Counted from the stretch's first letter, positions 1 through 5,499 are shown. The stretch is 11,313 bases of DNA from Clostridia bacterium (GCA_030610745.1 JAUWRC010000035.1:1-11313); one strand, 5' to 3'. A program made the numbers and translations. The notes: generated by a model not told the origin, from the letters alone.

Positions 1-1
1 T

Positions 2-1018
2 CCTTCAGATTATAAATGGGCCGTCCTGGCTGGCTTAGATGAGGCACTCTATTTACTTGAAGGGCTAAAGATTAAAGTCTGGAGTATGCCTGAGGGGAGC
101 CTCTTTTATCCTTCTGAGCCAGTCTTAACTATAGAAGGTAATTACAGCGAATTCGCTAAATATGAAACCTCTCTTTTAGGTCTAATTTGCCAGGCTTCTG
201 GAGTAGCCACGCGGGCAGCCCGCTGCAAAAAAGTCTCCCGGGGTAAGGCTATCTATCACTTTGGAGCAAGAAGGATGCACCCGGGGATAACTCCTATGTT
301 GGACAGAGCCTGCTTTATAGGAGGGTGCGATGGAGTAGCTGTAAGTAAGAGCGCAAAAGAACTGAAAGAAGAGCCTGTGGGTACTATCCCCCATGCTCTT
401 GTTCTGGTAGCAGGAGACACACTGAAAGCTACCCAGCTTTTTCACGAAGTCATTGAGCCTGGAGTAAAGCGAGTAGCTCTGATAGATACATTAGGGGATG
501 AGAAGTTTGAAACTCTTAGAGTGGCAGAAGCACTGGGTAAAAACCTCTTCGCTGTAAGGATAGATACTCCCCCTTCCAGAAGAGGCGATCTTTTAGAGCT
601 TTTAGAAGAGATAAGATGGGAATTGGATTTGCGAGGATTCAAAGCCATAAAACTTTTTGTTTCCGGAGGAATGGACGAAGAGAAAATTAACCTTCTTAGT
701 TCTATAGCCGATGCTTTTGGAGTGGGTACCTGGATAAGCAATGCTCCAGTGATAGACTTTTCTTTAGATATAGTTGAGGTGGAAGGAAAACCTTTTGCTA
801 AAAAAGGAAAACGCTCCGGGAAAAAACAAGTCTGGCAATGCTCCTCTTGCCGGACTCACCAGACTCTTCCTTTCGAGAGAAAAATAGAGAAATGCTCTTG
901 CGGAGGAAATTTTATTCCTTTATTAAAGTCAGTAATAGAGGATGGCAGGATAGTGGCAGATTCTCCCTCTCCCCAAAATATCAGAAAATATGTATTAGAG
1001 CAGCTAGGCAAGCTGTAA
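2..1018 (+). CDS. pncB: Nicotinate phosphoribosyltransferase, 5'-truncated by the window edge
   Basis: This enzyme converts nicotinate and PRPP to nicotinate mononucleotide, the entry step of NAD salvage, in the cytoplasm. The open frame runs in from the left edge with no start, reading PSDYKWAVLAGLDEALYLLEG before the first internal ATG at 86, so the true start is outside the window. Visible family signatures are FGARRMHPGITP and the following FIGGCDGVAVS, then GTIPHALVLVAGD, and later FVSGGMDEEKI of the phosphate-binding part of the barrel. Near the C-terminus a CSSC...CSCG cysteine cluster (about 837-905) looks like a zinc ribbon, as known in the short archaeal-type NAPRTases such as that of Thermoplasma. 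The family is confident; the subtype is inferred. The stop codon falls inside a 7-bp tandem repeat, and aspartate kinase follows after 21 nt, suggesting co-transcription. Confidence 0.9.
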   Translation, partial: PSDYKWAVLAGLDEALYLLEGLKIKVWSMPEGSLFYPSEPVLTIEGNYSEFAKYETSLLGLICQASGVATRAARCKKVSRGKAIYHFGARRMHPGITPMLDRACFIGGCDGVAVSKSAKELKEEPVGTIPHALVLVAGDTLKATQLFHEVIEPGVKRVALIDTLGDEKFETLRVAEALGKNLFAVRIDTPPSRRGDLLELLEEIRWELDLRGFKAIKLFVSGGMDEEKINLLSSIADAFGVGTWISNAPVIDFSLDIVEVEGKPFAKKGKRSGKKQVWQCSSCRTHQTLPFERKIEKCSCGGNFIPLLKSVIEDGRIVADSPSPQNIRKYVLEQLGKL

Positions 1019-1030
1019 GTTGTAAGTTAG
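1012..1030 (+). repeat. Short heptamer tandem tract at the pncB stop
   Basis: The tract reads gctgtaa, gttgtaa, gttag, an approximate 7-bp period repeated about 2.7 times. It supplies the pncB stop codon (1016-1018) and runs into the ribosome binding site AGGAG (1029-1033) of aspartate kinase. Similar heptamer tracts with other units occur in the lysC insertion and upstream of pyrF. Confidence 0.55.
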
Positions 1031-1039
1031 GAGAAAAAA

Positions 1040-1765
1040 TTGGCTTTAATTGTACAAAAATATGGAGGGAGCTCGGTTAGTTCTCCTGAAAAAATCAAAG
1101 AGGTAGCCAAAAGGGTATTAGAGGCAAAAAGGAAGGGAAATAATATAGTAACAGTGGTCTCAGCTATGGGGAATACCACCGATGAATTACTAGAGCTTGC
1201 CTGGCAAGTTAATTCTCATCCCCCAAAAAGAGAACTGGATATGCTCCTGTCCACGGGAGAAATCGTCTCCTCTGCCTTGTTATCTATGGCTCTTCACAGC
1301 TTAGGAGGTAAAGCAGCGGCTTTTAGCGGCCCTCAGGTAGGAATAATTACTGATGAAGCTTACAGTAAAGCTCGCATCCTGAGAATCGAGACAAAAATAA
1401 TCCAAAAAGAAATCAGAGAAGATAAAATTGTAGTAGTAGCCGGCTATCAGGGAGTTACCTCTCAAAATACTATCACTACCCTGGGAAGAGGAGGCTCAGA
1501 CACAACAGCAGTGGCTCTGGCTGCTGCATTAGGAGCGGACTTATGTGAGATTTATACTGATGTAGAGGGAGTATACATAACTGATCCCCAAATTATACCT
1601 GAAGCAAGAAAACTTAAACGTATCTCTTATGAGGAAATGCTGGAAATGGCTAGTTTAGGGGCTAAAGTTATTCACCTTAGAGCGGTAGAAATGGCTAAAA
1701 AATATAAAGTTCCTCTGCATATCCGTTCTAGTTTCAGTCAAAAAGAGGGAACAATAATTGAATAA
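1040..1765 (+). CDS. lysC: Aspartate kinase, catalytic half only (split gene)
   Basis: Aspartate kinase phosphorylates L-aspartate with ATP, the first committed step to lysine, threonine, methionine and diaminopimelate. The 241-residue product contains only the amino acid kinase fold: KYGGSSV (residues 7-13), STGE (71-74), TLGRGGSDTTAVALAAALGAD (about 147-167) and YTDVEGVYITDP (172-183). It ends at KEGTIIE, exactly where homologues continue into two ACT domains; those are encoded separately from 1952. Translation starts at TTG (1040), chosen because AGGAG lies 6 nt upstream and because MALIVQKYGGSS is the normal family N-terminus. The catalytic motifs look intact, so this is probably an active subunit. 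Whether it needs the separate ACT subunit for activity or for feedback control is inference. The usual monofunctional enzyme is about 400 residues, and the two pieces together make 413. Confidence 0.92.
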   Translation: MALIVQKYGGSSVSSPEKIKEVAKRVLEAKRKGNNIVTVVSAMGNTTDELLELAWQVNSHPPKRELDMLLSTGEIVSSALLSMALHSLGGKAAAFSGPQVGIITDEAYSKARILRIETKIIQKEIREDKIVVVAGYQGVTSQNTITTLGRGGSDTTAVALAAALGADLCEIYTDVEGVYITDPQIIPEARKLKRISYEEMLEMASLGAKVIHLRAVEMAKKYKVPLHIRSSFSQKEGTIIE

Positions 1766-1768
1766 CTT

Positions 1769-1790
1769 GTGCCATAAATGGCACCGCTAC
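1769..1790 (+). repeat. ATAAAT hairpin repeat, copy 1
   Basis: Stem gtgcc/ggcac closes on the loop ataaat and is followed by the conserved tail cgctac. It is one of three copies in the window whose stems differ by paired changes while loop and tail are constant. Confidence 0.7.
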
Positions 1791-1793
1791 AGT

Positions 1794-1823
1794 CCCGATT
1801 TATAGCGGTCGGGTTCATCCGAC
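1794..1823 (+). repeat. Two mutually exclusive hairpins
   Basis: cccga (1794-1798) can pair with tcggg (1809-1813), or gtcgg (1808-1812) can pair with ccgac (1819-1823). The two stems share the same central bases, so only one can form at a time. Attenuator-like behaviour is possible but nothing else supports it; the arrangement may simply be part of a repeat element. Confidence 0.4.
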
Positions 1824-1827
1824 AATT

Positions 1828-1849
1828 GTGTGATAAATCACATCGCTAC
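1828..1849 (+). repeat. ATAAAT hairpin repeat, copy 2
   Basis: Stem gtgtg/cacat surrounds the same ataaat loop and cgctac tail as copy 1. Relative to copies 1 and 3 the stem bases change in pairs (T-A instead of C-G; G-U closing pair), preserving the fold. Confidence 0.7.
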
Positions 1850-1850
1850 T

Positions 1851-1931
1851 AAACGCTATACGCTACCCGCTATACGCTAAAGAAAGGGTGAGGGGGAAAT
1901 GGAGCAAAGCGACACTAAACGCTATACGCTA
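1851..1931 (+). repeat. ACGCTAT heptamer tandem tracts
   Basis: Two tracts with a 7-bp period, acgctat/acgctac/ccgctat/acgctaa at about 1853-1880 and aaacgctat/acgcta at 1917-1931, flank a purine-rich spacer. The second tract ends directly before the ribosome binding site of the ACT-domain ORF. Confidence 0.65.
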
Positions 1932-1936
1932 GAAAG

Positions 1937-1943
1937 AGGAGGG
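1937..1943 (+). promoter_or_regulatory. Ribosome binding site of the ACT-domain ORF
   Basis: AGGAGGG lies 8 nt upstream of TTG 1952. It lies at the right edge of the insertion and gives the regulatory half its own translation signal, which is why TTG 1952 is preferred over the internal ATG at 1970. Confidence 0.7.
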
Positions 1944-1951
1944 AACAATAA

Positions 1952-2470
1952 TTGATTGAAGAAAAACCTATGGAACGCTTTGTGGTATCCGGAATTGTGC
2001 TTAATGAAAAAGAGGCCAGAGTAACCATTAAGGGAGTAGCTGACAGGCCGGGGATAGCTGGATTTATTTTCACCGAATTAGCCAGGGCCAACATTAATGT
2101 GGATATGATTGTACAAAGCAGCACCAAAGAAGGAAAGAATGATATTTCCTTTACGGTAGAAGAGAAAGACCTAAAAGAAGTAGAAAAAGTGATGGAAAAA
2201 ATAAAGAAAGAGTGGGGGATAAAAGAGGTATTTTATGACTCTGACATGGCTAAAGTCTCCTTAGTAGGAGCAGGAATGCAGTCTCATCCCGGCGTTGCTG
2301 CCCGGATGTTTACCGCCCTCGGCAGAGAAAAAATAAACATTGATATGATAAGCACTTCGGAAATAAAGATATCTTGTGTAGTTAAAAAGAGTCAAGGAAA
2401 GAAGGCAGTAAGAGCTATTCACAAGGAGTTTGAAGCCGATAAGGAGGAGGATTTTGAGCCAGGGATATAA
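1952..2470 (+). CDS. Aspartate kinase regulatory subunit (tandem ACT domains)
   Basis: This 172-residue product equals the C-terminal allosteric part of a monofunctional aspartate kinase. It begins IEEKPMERFVVSGIVLNEKEARVT, the family's usual linker into ACT domain 1 (about residues 22-85, including DRPGIAGFIF and NINVDMIVQ), followed by ACT domain 2 (about 98-165, including GVAARMF, INIDMISTSEIKISCVV). These domains bind lysine and/or threonine and inhibit the kinase in homologues. An in-frame TAA at 1949-1951 rules out fusion to the upstream frame. The TTG start overlaps the stop of an 18-codon ORF as TTGA, allowing translational coupling. It probably assembles with the catalytic piece into a heteromer, somewhat like the alpha/beta enzyme of Bacillus, where, however, the large subunit retains its ACT domains. 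ribD overlaps its 3' end. Confidence 0.88.
   Translation: MIEEKPMERFVVSGIVLNEKEARVTIKGVADRPGIAGFIFTELARANINVDMIVQSSTKEGKNDISFTVEEKDLKEVEKVMEKIKKEWGIKEVFYDSDMAKVSLVGAGMQSHPGVAARMFTALGREKINIDMISTSEIKISCVVKKSQGKKAVRAIHKEFEADKEEDFEPGI
2441..2450 (+). promoter_or_regulatory. Ribosome binding site deciding the ribD start
   Basis: aaggaggagg lies within the last codons of the ACT-domain ORF, 3 to 6 nt before TTG 2454. It favours TTG 2454 over the more upstream TTG 2430 or the internal ATG 2517. Confidence 0.6.
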
Positions 2471-3611
2471 TACTGCTGGAATAAAAGTAATAAAAGCAGT
2501 AGAGGACAAGAAATGGATGAGGCTGGCTCTGGAGTTAGCTAAAAAAGGAGAAGGAAAAGTATCCCCTAATCCTATGGTAGGAGCGGTGCTTATCAAAGAG
2601 GGAAAGCTAATCGCTACTGGGTTCCACCACTACTTTGGGGGACCTCATGCTGAGGTGGAGGCTATTGAAAAAGCAAAGAATAACACCAGAGATGCCACTT
2701 TGTACGTCAGCCTGGAACCATGCAATCGGTATGGAAAAACTCCTCCCTGTACACAAAAGATAATTCAAGCCGGTATTGCAAGGGTAGTAGCAGCTACTCT
2801 AGACCCTACTTCGGGAGGAGGAATCAAGCAGCTAGAAAAAGAGGGAATAGAAACTCAAATAGGAACCTGCGAAGAAGAAGCGAAAAAGGTAAATGAGGCT
2901 TTTTTAAAATATATAAGAAGAAGAGTTCCTTTTGTCACTGTAAAAGTAGCCAGCAGCCTGGATGGAAAGATTGCCACTTATAAAAGAGAATCCAGATGGA
3001 TAACTAGCGAAGAAGCGCGTAAATTTGCCCATTCCCTGAGGGATAGGATGGATGCCATTTTGGTGGGGATAAACACCATAATCAGCGATGACCCATCCTT
3101 GCTTCCTCCTTTTGAAAAGAATTTTGCTCGCATTGTTCTGGACAGTAAGTTAAGAATTCCTTTAGAGGCACGGATTTTGATTGACCAGGAAAGGGCTGAT
3201 ACTTTCATATTCACTACCTCTGGGGCGGATAAGCAAAAACTGAAAGAGCTGGAGAATAAAGGAGTTAAGGTGGCCATAGTTCAAGCAGAAGAAGGAAGAG
3301 TGAATCTTACCCAAGTCCTGAAAAAACTGGGGGAGCTGGAAATAATGAATCTTTTAGTTGAAGGAGGAGGAGAGGTAATCGCCTCTTTTTTTGAGAAAAA
3401 AAGTGTAGATAAAATCTTTCTTTTCCTCGCCCCTCGCATAATAGGGGGAAGGAATGCCCCTACCTGGGTAGAAGGAAAAGGGGTTGAATTTTTGAAGGAA
3501 ACTCCTTACTTTGACATAAAATCAGTAAAGAAAATAGGAGAAGACTTTCTCCTGGAAGGATACCCAAAACAAACCCCTGACACCCACGCTTACTCATTCC
3601 CAGAAAATTGA
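2454..3611 (+). CDS. ribD: Bifunctional riboflavin biosynthesis deaminase/reductase
   Basis: RibD deaminates the pyrimidine produced by GTP cyclohydrolase II and then reduces its ribosyl side chain with NADPH, two consecutive steps of riboflavin synthesis. With the TTG start the product has 385 residues. The N-terminal zinc deaminase domain has HAEVEA (His65, Glu67) and the paired cysteines of EPCNRYGKTPPC (Cys90, Cys99). The reductase domain begins near TVKVASSLDGKIA (about residue 162) and includes RWITSEEAR, DAILVGINTIISDDPSL and LLVEGGGEVIASFFE. The segment after the deaminase reads DPTSGGGI, about 3 residues shorter than the usual DPNPxVAGxG form, a small oddity near the active site. The start overlaps the ACT-domain ORF by 17 bp. 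An ATG at 2517 is an alternative start but would leave an unusually short N-terminus. The last 23 codons are duplicated at 5606-5675. Confidence 0.92.
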   Translation: MSQGYNTAGIKVIKAVEDKKWMRLALELAKKGEGKVSPNPMVGAVLIKEGKLIATGFHHYFGGPHAEVEAIEKAKNNTRDATLYVSLEPCNRYGKTPPCTQKIIQAGIARVVAATLDPTSGGGIKQLEKEGIETQIGTCEEEAKKVNEAFLKYIRRRVPFVTVKVASSLDGKIATYKRESRWITSEEARKFAHSLRDRMDAILVGINTIISDDPSLLPPFEKNFARIVLDSKLRIPLEARILIDQERADTFIFTTSGADKQKLKELENKGVKVAIVQAEEGRVNLTQVLKKLGELEIMNLLVEGGGEVIASFFEKKSVDKIFLFLAPRIIGGRNAPTWVEGKGVEFLKETPYFDIKSVKKIGEDFLLEGYPKQTPDTHAYSFPEN

Positions 3612-3612
3612 G
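3543..3612 (+). repeat. Direct repeat, left copy (3' end of ribD)
   Basis: This stretch of intact ribD, from codon GAC of DFLLEGYP through the stop plus one base, recurs at 5606-5675 with four differences (gac/gat, cca/ccg, aaa/aag, gct/gcc). All four are synonymous third-position transitions. It forms the left boundary of the accessory island. Confidence 0.9.
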
Positions 3613-3622
3613 AAAAAAGGAA

Positions 3623-3686
3623 AAAAGGGACAGGCTACTTTTTTGTCCAAGAATGGCCTGGTGGAAAAAAGTAGCCTGTCCCTTTT
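3623..3686. terminator. Perfect 22-bp inverted repeat between convergent genes
   Basis: The left arm (3623-3644) and right arm (3665-3686) are exact reverse complements, with core gggacaggctac and flanking A and T runs, around a 20-nt loop. It lies 11 bp after ribD and 13 bp beyond the stop of the convergent toxin gene, so it can serve as a bidirectional terminator. The arms are longer than a normal terminator needs, and gggacaggc followed by T runs resembles REP-type palindromes that accompany REP-associated (Y1) transposases. The terminator role is therefore inferred and a mobile-repeat origin is possible. Confidence 0.6.
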
Positions 3687-3699
3687 CATACTGATACTA

Positions 3700-4044
3700 C
3701 TAAATATATCTAAGCTGATTCTTCATTTCATCCGCACTTATATTATCTATAATCTTAAGCAGTCGTTTTAAAATAATGTATTCATTCTGCCTGGTAGCAA
3801 TAATTATCCCATAATGCTCTTTGTTTTCTCTTAAATACTCTTCATGGAGTTTTTCAAAATGCAAACGGTTATGGGTTAAAAAAACTTTTTCTTCCCTAAC
3901 AACGTATTCTAATTGTTCCTTATCACTGGCACCTAACATCTTAGCATCTCGGGTAGTGATCACCTTAAATCCCCGTGCTCTCAAAAGTTTAGCCAGAAGC
4001 ACAGAAACATCTTCATCAAGATACAACTCTATAAATAATTTCAT
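3700..4044 (-). CDS. DUF5615-type PIN-like toxin (putative RNase)
   Basis: The 114-residue product starts MKLFIELYLDEDVSVLLAKLLRARGFKVITTRDAKMLGASDKEQLEYV. The LDEDV near the N-terminus, the D in ASDKEQL and the segment VFLTHNRLHFEKLH match the layout of the DUF5615/Mut7-C PIN-like fold, whose acidic residues form a metal-dependent nuclease site. Members encoded with a DUF433 protein are regarded as toxins of type II modules, probably cutting RNA. The start overlaps the stop of the DUF433 gene as ATGA, giving translational coupling. The usual TxDxDF-like motif is THNRLHF here, so one acidic residue may be absent. No target can be inferred from sequence. Confidence 0.8.
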   Translation of the reverse strand: MKLFIELYLDEDVSVLLAKLLRARGFKVITTRDAKMLGASDKEQLEYVVREEKVFLTHNRLHFEKLHEEYLRENKEHYGIIIATRQNEYIILKRLLKIIDNISADEMKNQLRYI

Positions 4045-4325
4045 TTTAAGTCTTTTACAATGGGGTCTATTAAATCTTCAGGAATTGTATTCTCTCTTAT
4101 ATATTTATTAATCTCTTCTCTGTGATCACTATAAAAACTGAGTGCCCCAAACACTTGCCCTAAAGTGAGATGAGGAAGTTTATCAACAATTTCCTCAGGG
4201 CTTATCCCTGCTCTCCATAGCTCTACAATTGCCCTTACCGAGGTCCGTGTTCCTTCAATGATCGGTTCCCCATTCAAGATTTCTTTTTTACGCGTTACAT
4301 AAGTATACTCCTTTATTACTTTCAT
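4041..4325 (-). CDS. DUF433 antitoxin
   Basis: The 94-residue product contains the DUF433 core EILNGEPIIEGTRTSVRAIVELWRAGISPEEIVDKLPHLTLGQVFGALSFYSDHREEI, a winged-helix-like DNA-binding fold of the VapB45-like antitoxin group. It should bind and neutralise the overlapping DUF5615 toxin and probably represses their shared promoter. ATG 4325 is preceded by AAGGGGA at normal spacing. Upstream, TTGAAG (complement of 4402-4407) and an AT-rich TATAAG (complement of 4375-4380) could form a promoter, but the 21-bp spacing is too wide for a confident call. Antitoxin before toxin with a 4-bp overlap is the standard order. Confidence 0.82.
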   Translation of the reverse strand: MKVIKEYTYVTRKKEILNGEPIIEGTRTSVRAIVELWRAGISPEEIVDKLPHLTLGQVFGALSFYSDHREEINKYIRENTIPEDLIDPIVKDLK

Positions 4326-4532
4326 ATTTCCCCTTCCCTAAATTTTATTCATCTGTTCAGCCAGATGTCATTTACTTATATCCAAAATACTTTGTTTATA
4401 CCTTCAAATTGGCATATTTTGCGGTAAATATAACCCGCCCAGCAAGTTCCATTATACCAAAAGCTCGCCTAAAAAGCAATTTCCTATACGTAACCTATCA
4501 TATTTTACCGCAGAGCACGCCGAGAACGCTGA

Positions 4533-4671
4533 GAAATTCAGTTAACGTTCTGCGGGTTTGCGAAGTTCGCTGGAAGAAAGTTTGCTTTCATTCCAGCGAA
4601 CATGGTAAGCGAATTTGGGTGAGTGCCGAAAGGCACGAATCTTTTATGCTGTGTTATATGAAGTTGCCACA
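4533..4671. repeat. attC-like imperfect foldback downstream of the methyltransferase
   Basis: The outer ends gaaattcagttaac (4533-4546) and gttatatgaagtt (4653-4665) are imperfectly complementary (10 of 13 positions). They enclose an internal hairpin gttcgctggaagaaag/ctttcattccagcgaac (4565-4601, one bulge) and a GAAA-loop hairpin (4623-4636). Long imperfect foldbacks ending near AAC and GTT are the general design of integron attC sites. The exact RYYYAAC/GTTRRRY consensus is not met, so this is only a resemblance. Confidence 0.35.
4653..4671 (+). repeat. 19-bp inverted repeat, left copy
   Basis: gttatatgaagttgccaca lies 6 bp beyond the methyltransferase stop. Its reverse complement occurs at 5499-5517 with a single mismatch (g versus a at the eleventh base). 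Confidence 0.85.
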
Positions 4672-4677
4672 TCCTAT

Positions 4678-5484
4678 TCATTCTTTGACCGCCACTAAAA
4701 ATATCCTATTGAATACCAACATTACCTCTCCGTGGTTATTCGCCTGCTGGACAAAAGTATCTTTCACTATCTCCTTAAAGGAATCCATATAACTTGCTTC
4801 GATCTCAACATCATAAAAATCTTGGTTTAGATAGCCCGCAACAGCAGCTGATGAAAATATGTTGAAAACCTCTTCCGGTGTGTGTTTCGTCCTTACGCTA
4901 TCTATTTCAGATGAAACCACCCTAAATCCACATTCCTCAAACAACTCTCTGTATTCGTTTGCTGTTTCAAGAAAAAACCAAGGCTCTTTAAAGCGAGTGA
5001 AAATGTCTTTTGTTCTTGTATCTTCTTTTACCTTTTCAACTGCTTCTATAAAATTGGGGCTATATGCCTTTTTAGCTGGCGCCTGTATCCCAATTCTACC
5101 GCCTTTCCGTAGAGCTGCATAACAATTTCCAATTGCTTTTTGTGGATCTCTAAACCATTGAAATGAAGAGTTACAAAATATTACATTGAAATAGTCCCTA
5201 TAGTTTAACTCCTCCGCGCTTTTTACCTCAAAAGTTATGTCTAAACATATACTTTTCTCTATTGCTTCTCTGATCATCCCTTCTGACGGATCAATTCCAA
5301 CTACTTTACCTTTAGTTATTTCTCTTATCTTTCTTGTTAGATTACCAACTCCACATCCCAAATCTAAAACATCATCATTATCTCCAATTTCTAAAAGCTT
5401 TAAAAGTACCTCTGCTGCGGATTTCTGTACCAAGGAATAATCCTCGTATTTGGTGGCGATTTTTGAAAAATCAACTCTACCCAT
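4678..5484 (-). CDS. Class I SAM-dependent methyltransferase
   Basis: The 268-residue product has the Rossmann-type methyltransferase motifs: motif I VLDLGCGVGNL (about residues 39-49), VVGIDPSE (61-68, acidic end of strand 2), then FNVIFCNSSFQWF (about 99-111) and LRKGGRIGIQ after it. This resembles the Methyltransf_11/25 group that includes trans-aconitate methyltransferase and BioC-like enzymes; the substrate cannot be assigned. ATG 5484 is preferred because AGGTGA sits 8 nt upstream; a GTG at 5496 would overlap that site and add four residues. The gene is nearly the whole content of a unit bounded by 19-bp inverted repeats, with no shared operon, so it looks like a self-contained mobile cassette. 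Its product need not be linked functionally to its neighbours. Confidence 0.85.
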   Translation of the reverse strand: MGRVDFSKIATKYEDYSLVQKSAAEVLLKLLEIGDNDDVLDLGCGVGNLTRKIREITKGKVVGIDPSEGMIREAIEKSICLDITFEVKSAEELNYRDYFNVIFCNSSFQWFRDPQKAIGNCYAALRKGGRIGIQAPAKKAYSPNFIEAVEKVKEDTRTKDIFTRFKEPWFFLETANEYRELFEECGFRVVSSEIDSVRTKHTPEEVFNIFSSAAVAGYLNQDFYDVEIEASYMDSFKEIVKDTFVQQANNHGEVMLVFNRIFLVAVKE

Positions 5485-5492
5485 ACTTATAT

Positions 5493-5499
5493 TCACCTT
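5493..5499 (-). promoter_or_regulatory. Ribosome binding site deciding the methyltransferase start
   Basis: Read on the minus strand, AAGGTGA lies 8 nt before ATG 5484. The upstream GTG (5496) lies inside this site, so it is unlikely to be the start. Confidence 0.6.

Larger units (their letters stand above)
1745..1955 (+). other. Repeat-rich insertion splitting aspartate kinase, flanked by 17-bp direct repeats
   Basis: A 17-bp direct repeat, gagggaacaataattga, occurs at 1745-1761 and 1939-1955, 194 bp apart, and everything between them is foreign to the aspartate kinase family. The insert contains two copies of a GTGNNATAAATNNCAC hairpin, a pair of alternative GC-rich hairpins (1794-1823), two heptamer tracts built on ACGCTAT, a purine-rich stretch (about 1881-1898) and a new ribosome binding site. 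Collapsing the repeat does not restore the frame, because the right copy is followed by an extra 4 bp (attgattgaa). The insertion is therefore not a clean reversible target duplication, or it has decayed slightly. No transposase is encoded, so if mobile it is a non-autonomous, MITE-like unit. Confidence 0.75.
4326..4677. other. Gene-free spacer with multiple hairpins
   Basis: This 352-bp spacer separates the antitoxin gene from the methyltransferase stop. The half nearest the antitoxin (4326-4500) is AT-rich and probably holds the toxin-antitoxin promoter. The other half holds a cgcagag/cgagaacgc-type short repeat (about 4508-4531), a GC-richer hairpin (4565-4601), a GNRA-type hairpin gtgcc-gaaa-ggcac (4623-4636) and the left inverted repeat of the methyltransferase unit (4653-4671). 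A + strand reading frame crosses it from 4409 but shows no recognisable domain and reads through the hairpins, so I do not call a gene. Confidence 0.6.

Noticed and set aside
1019..1039. Possible lysine riboswitch before aspartate kinase
   Set aside because: The pncB-lysC spacer is only 21 nt, far too short for that riboswitch. The ribD start likewise overlaps the preceding gene and leaves no room for an FMN riboswitch.
1745..1955. Split aspartate kinase explained as a simple sequencing frameshift
   Set aside because: There is about 190 bp of non-homologous, repeat-structured DNA plus a 17-bp flanking duplication, so a single indel cannot account for it. Misassembly is still possible and is listed as a refuting result.
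4375..4407. Promoter for the antitoxin-toxin operon (TTGAAG and TATAAG on the minus strand)
   Set aside because: The 21-bp spacing is too wide, and the AT-rich context makes such matches common, so it is only mentioned under the antitoxin.
4508..4531. cgcagag/cgagaacgc-like repeat as a separate element
   Set aside because: It resembles a short repeat seen in many bacterial intergenic regions, but only one imperfect copy is present here, so no boundaries can be set.
4409..4792. 127-codon + strand reading frame across the hairpin spacer and into the methyltransferase
   Set aside because: It runs through inverted repeats and antisense to a clear gene, has no recognisable domain, and its composition reflects repeats rather than protein.
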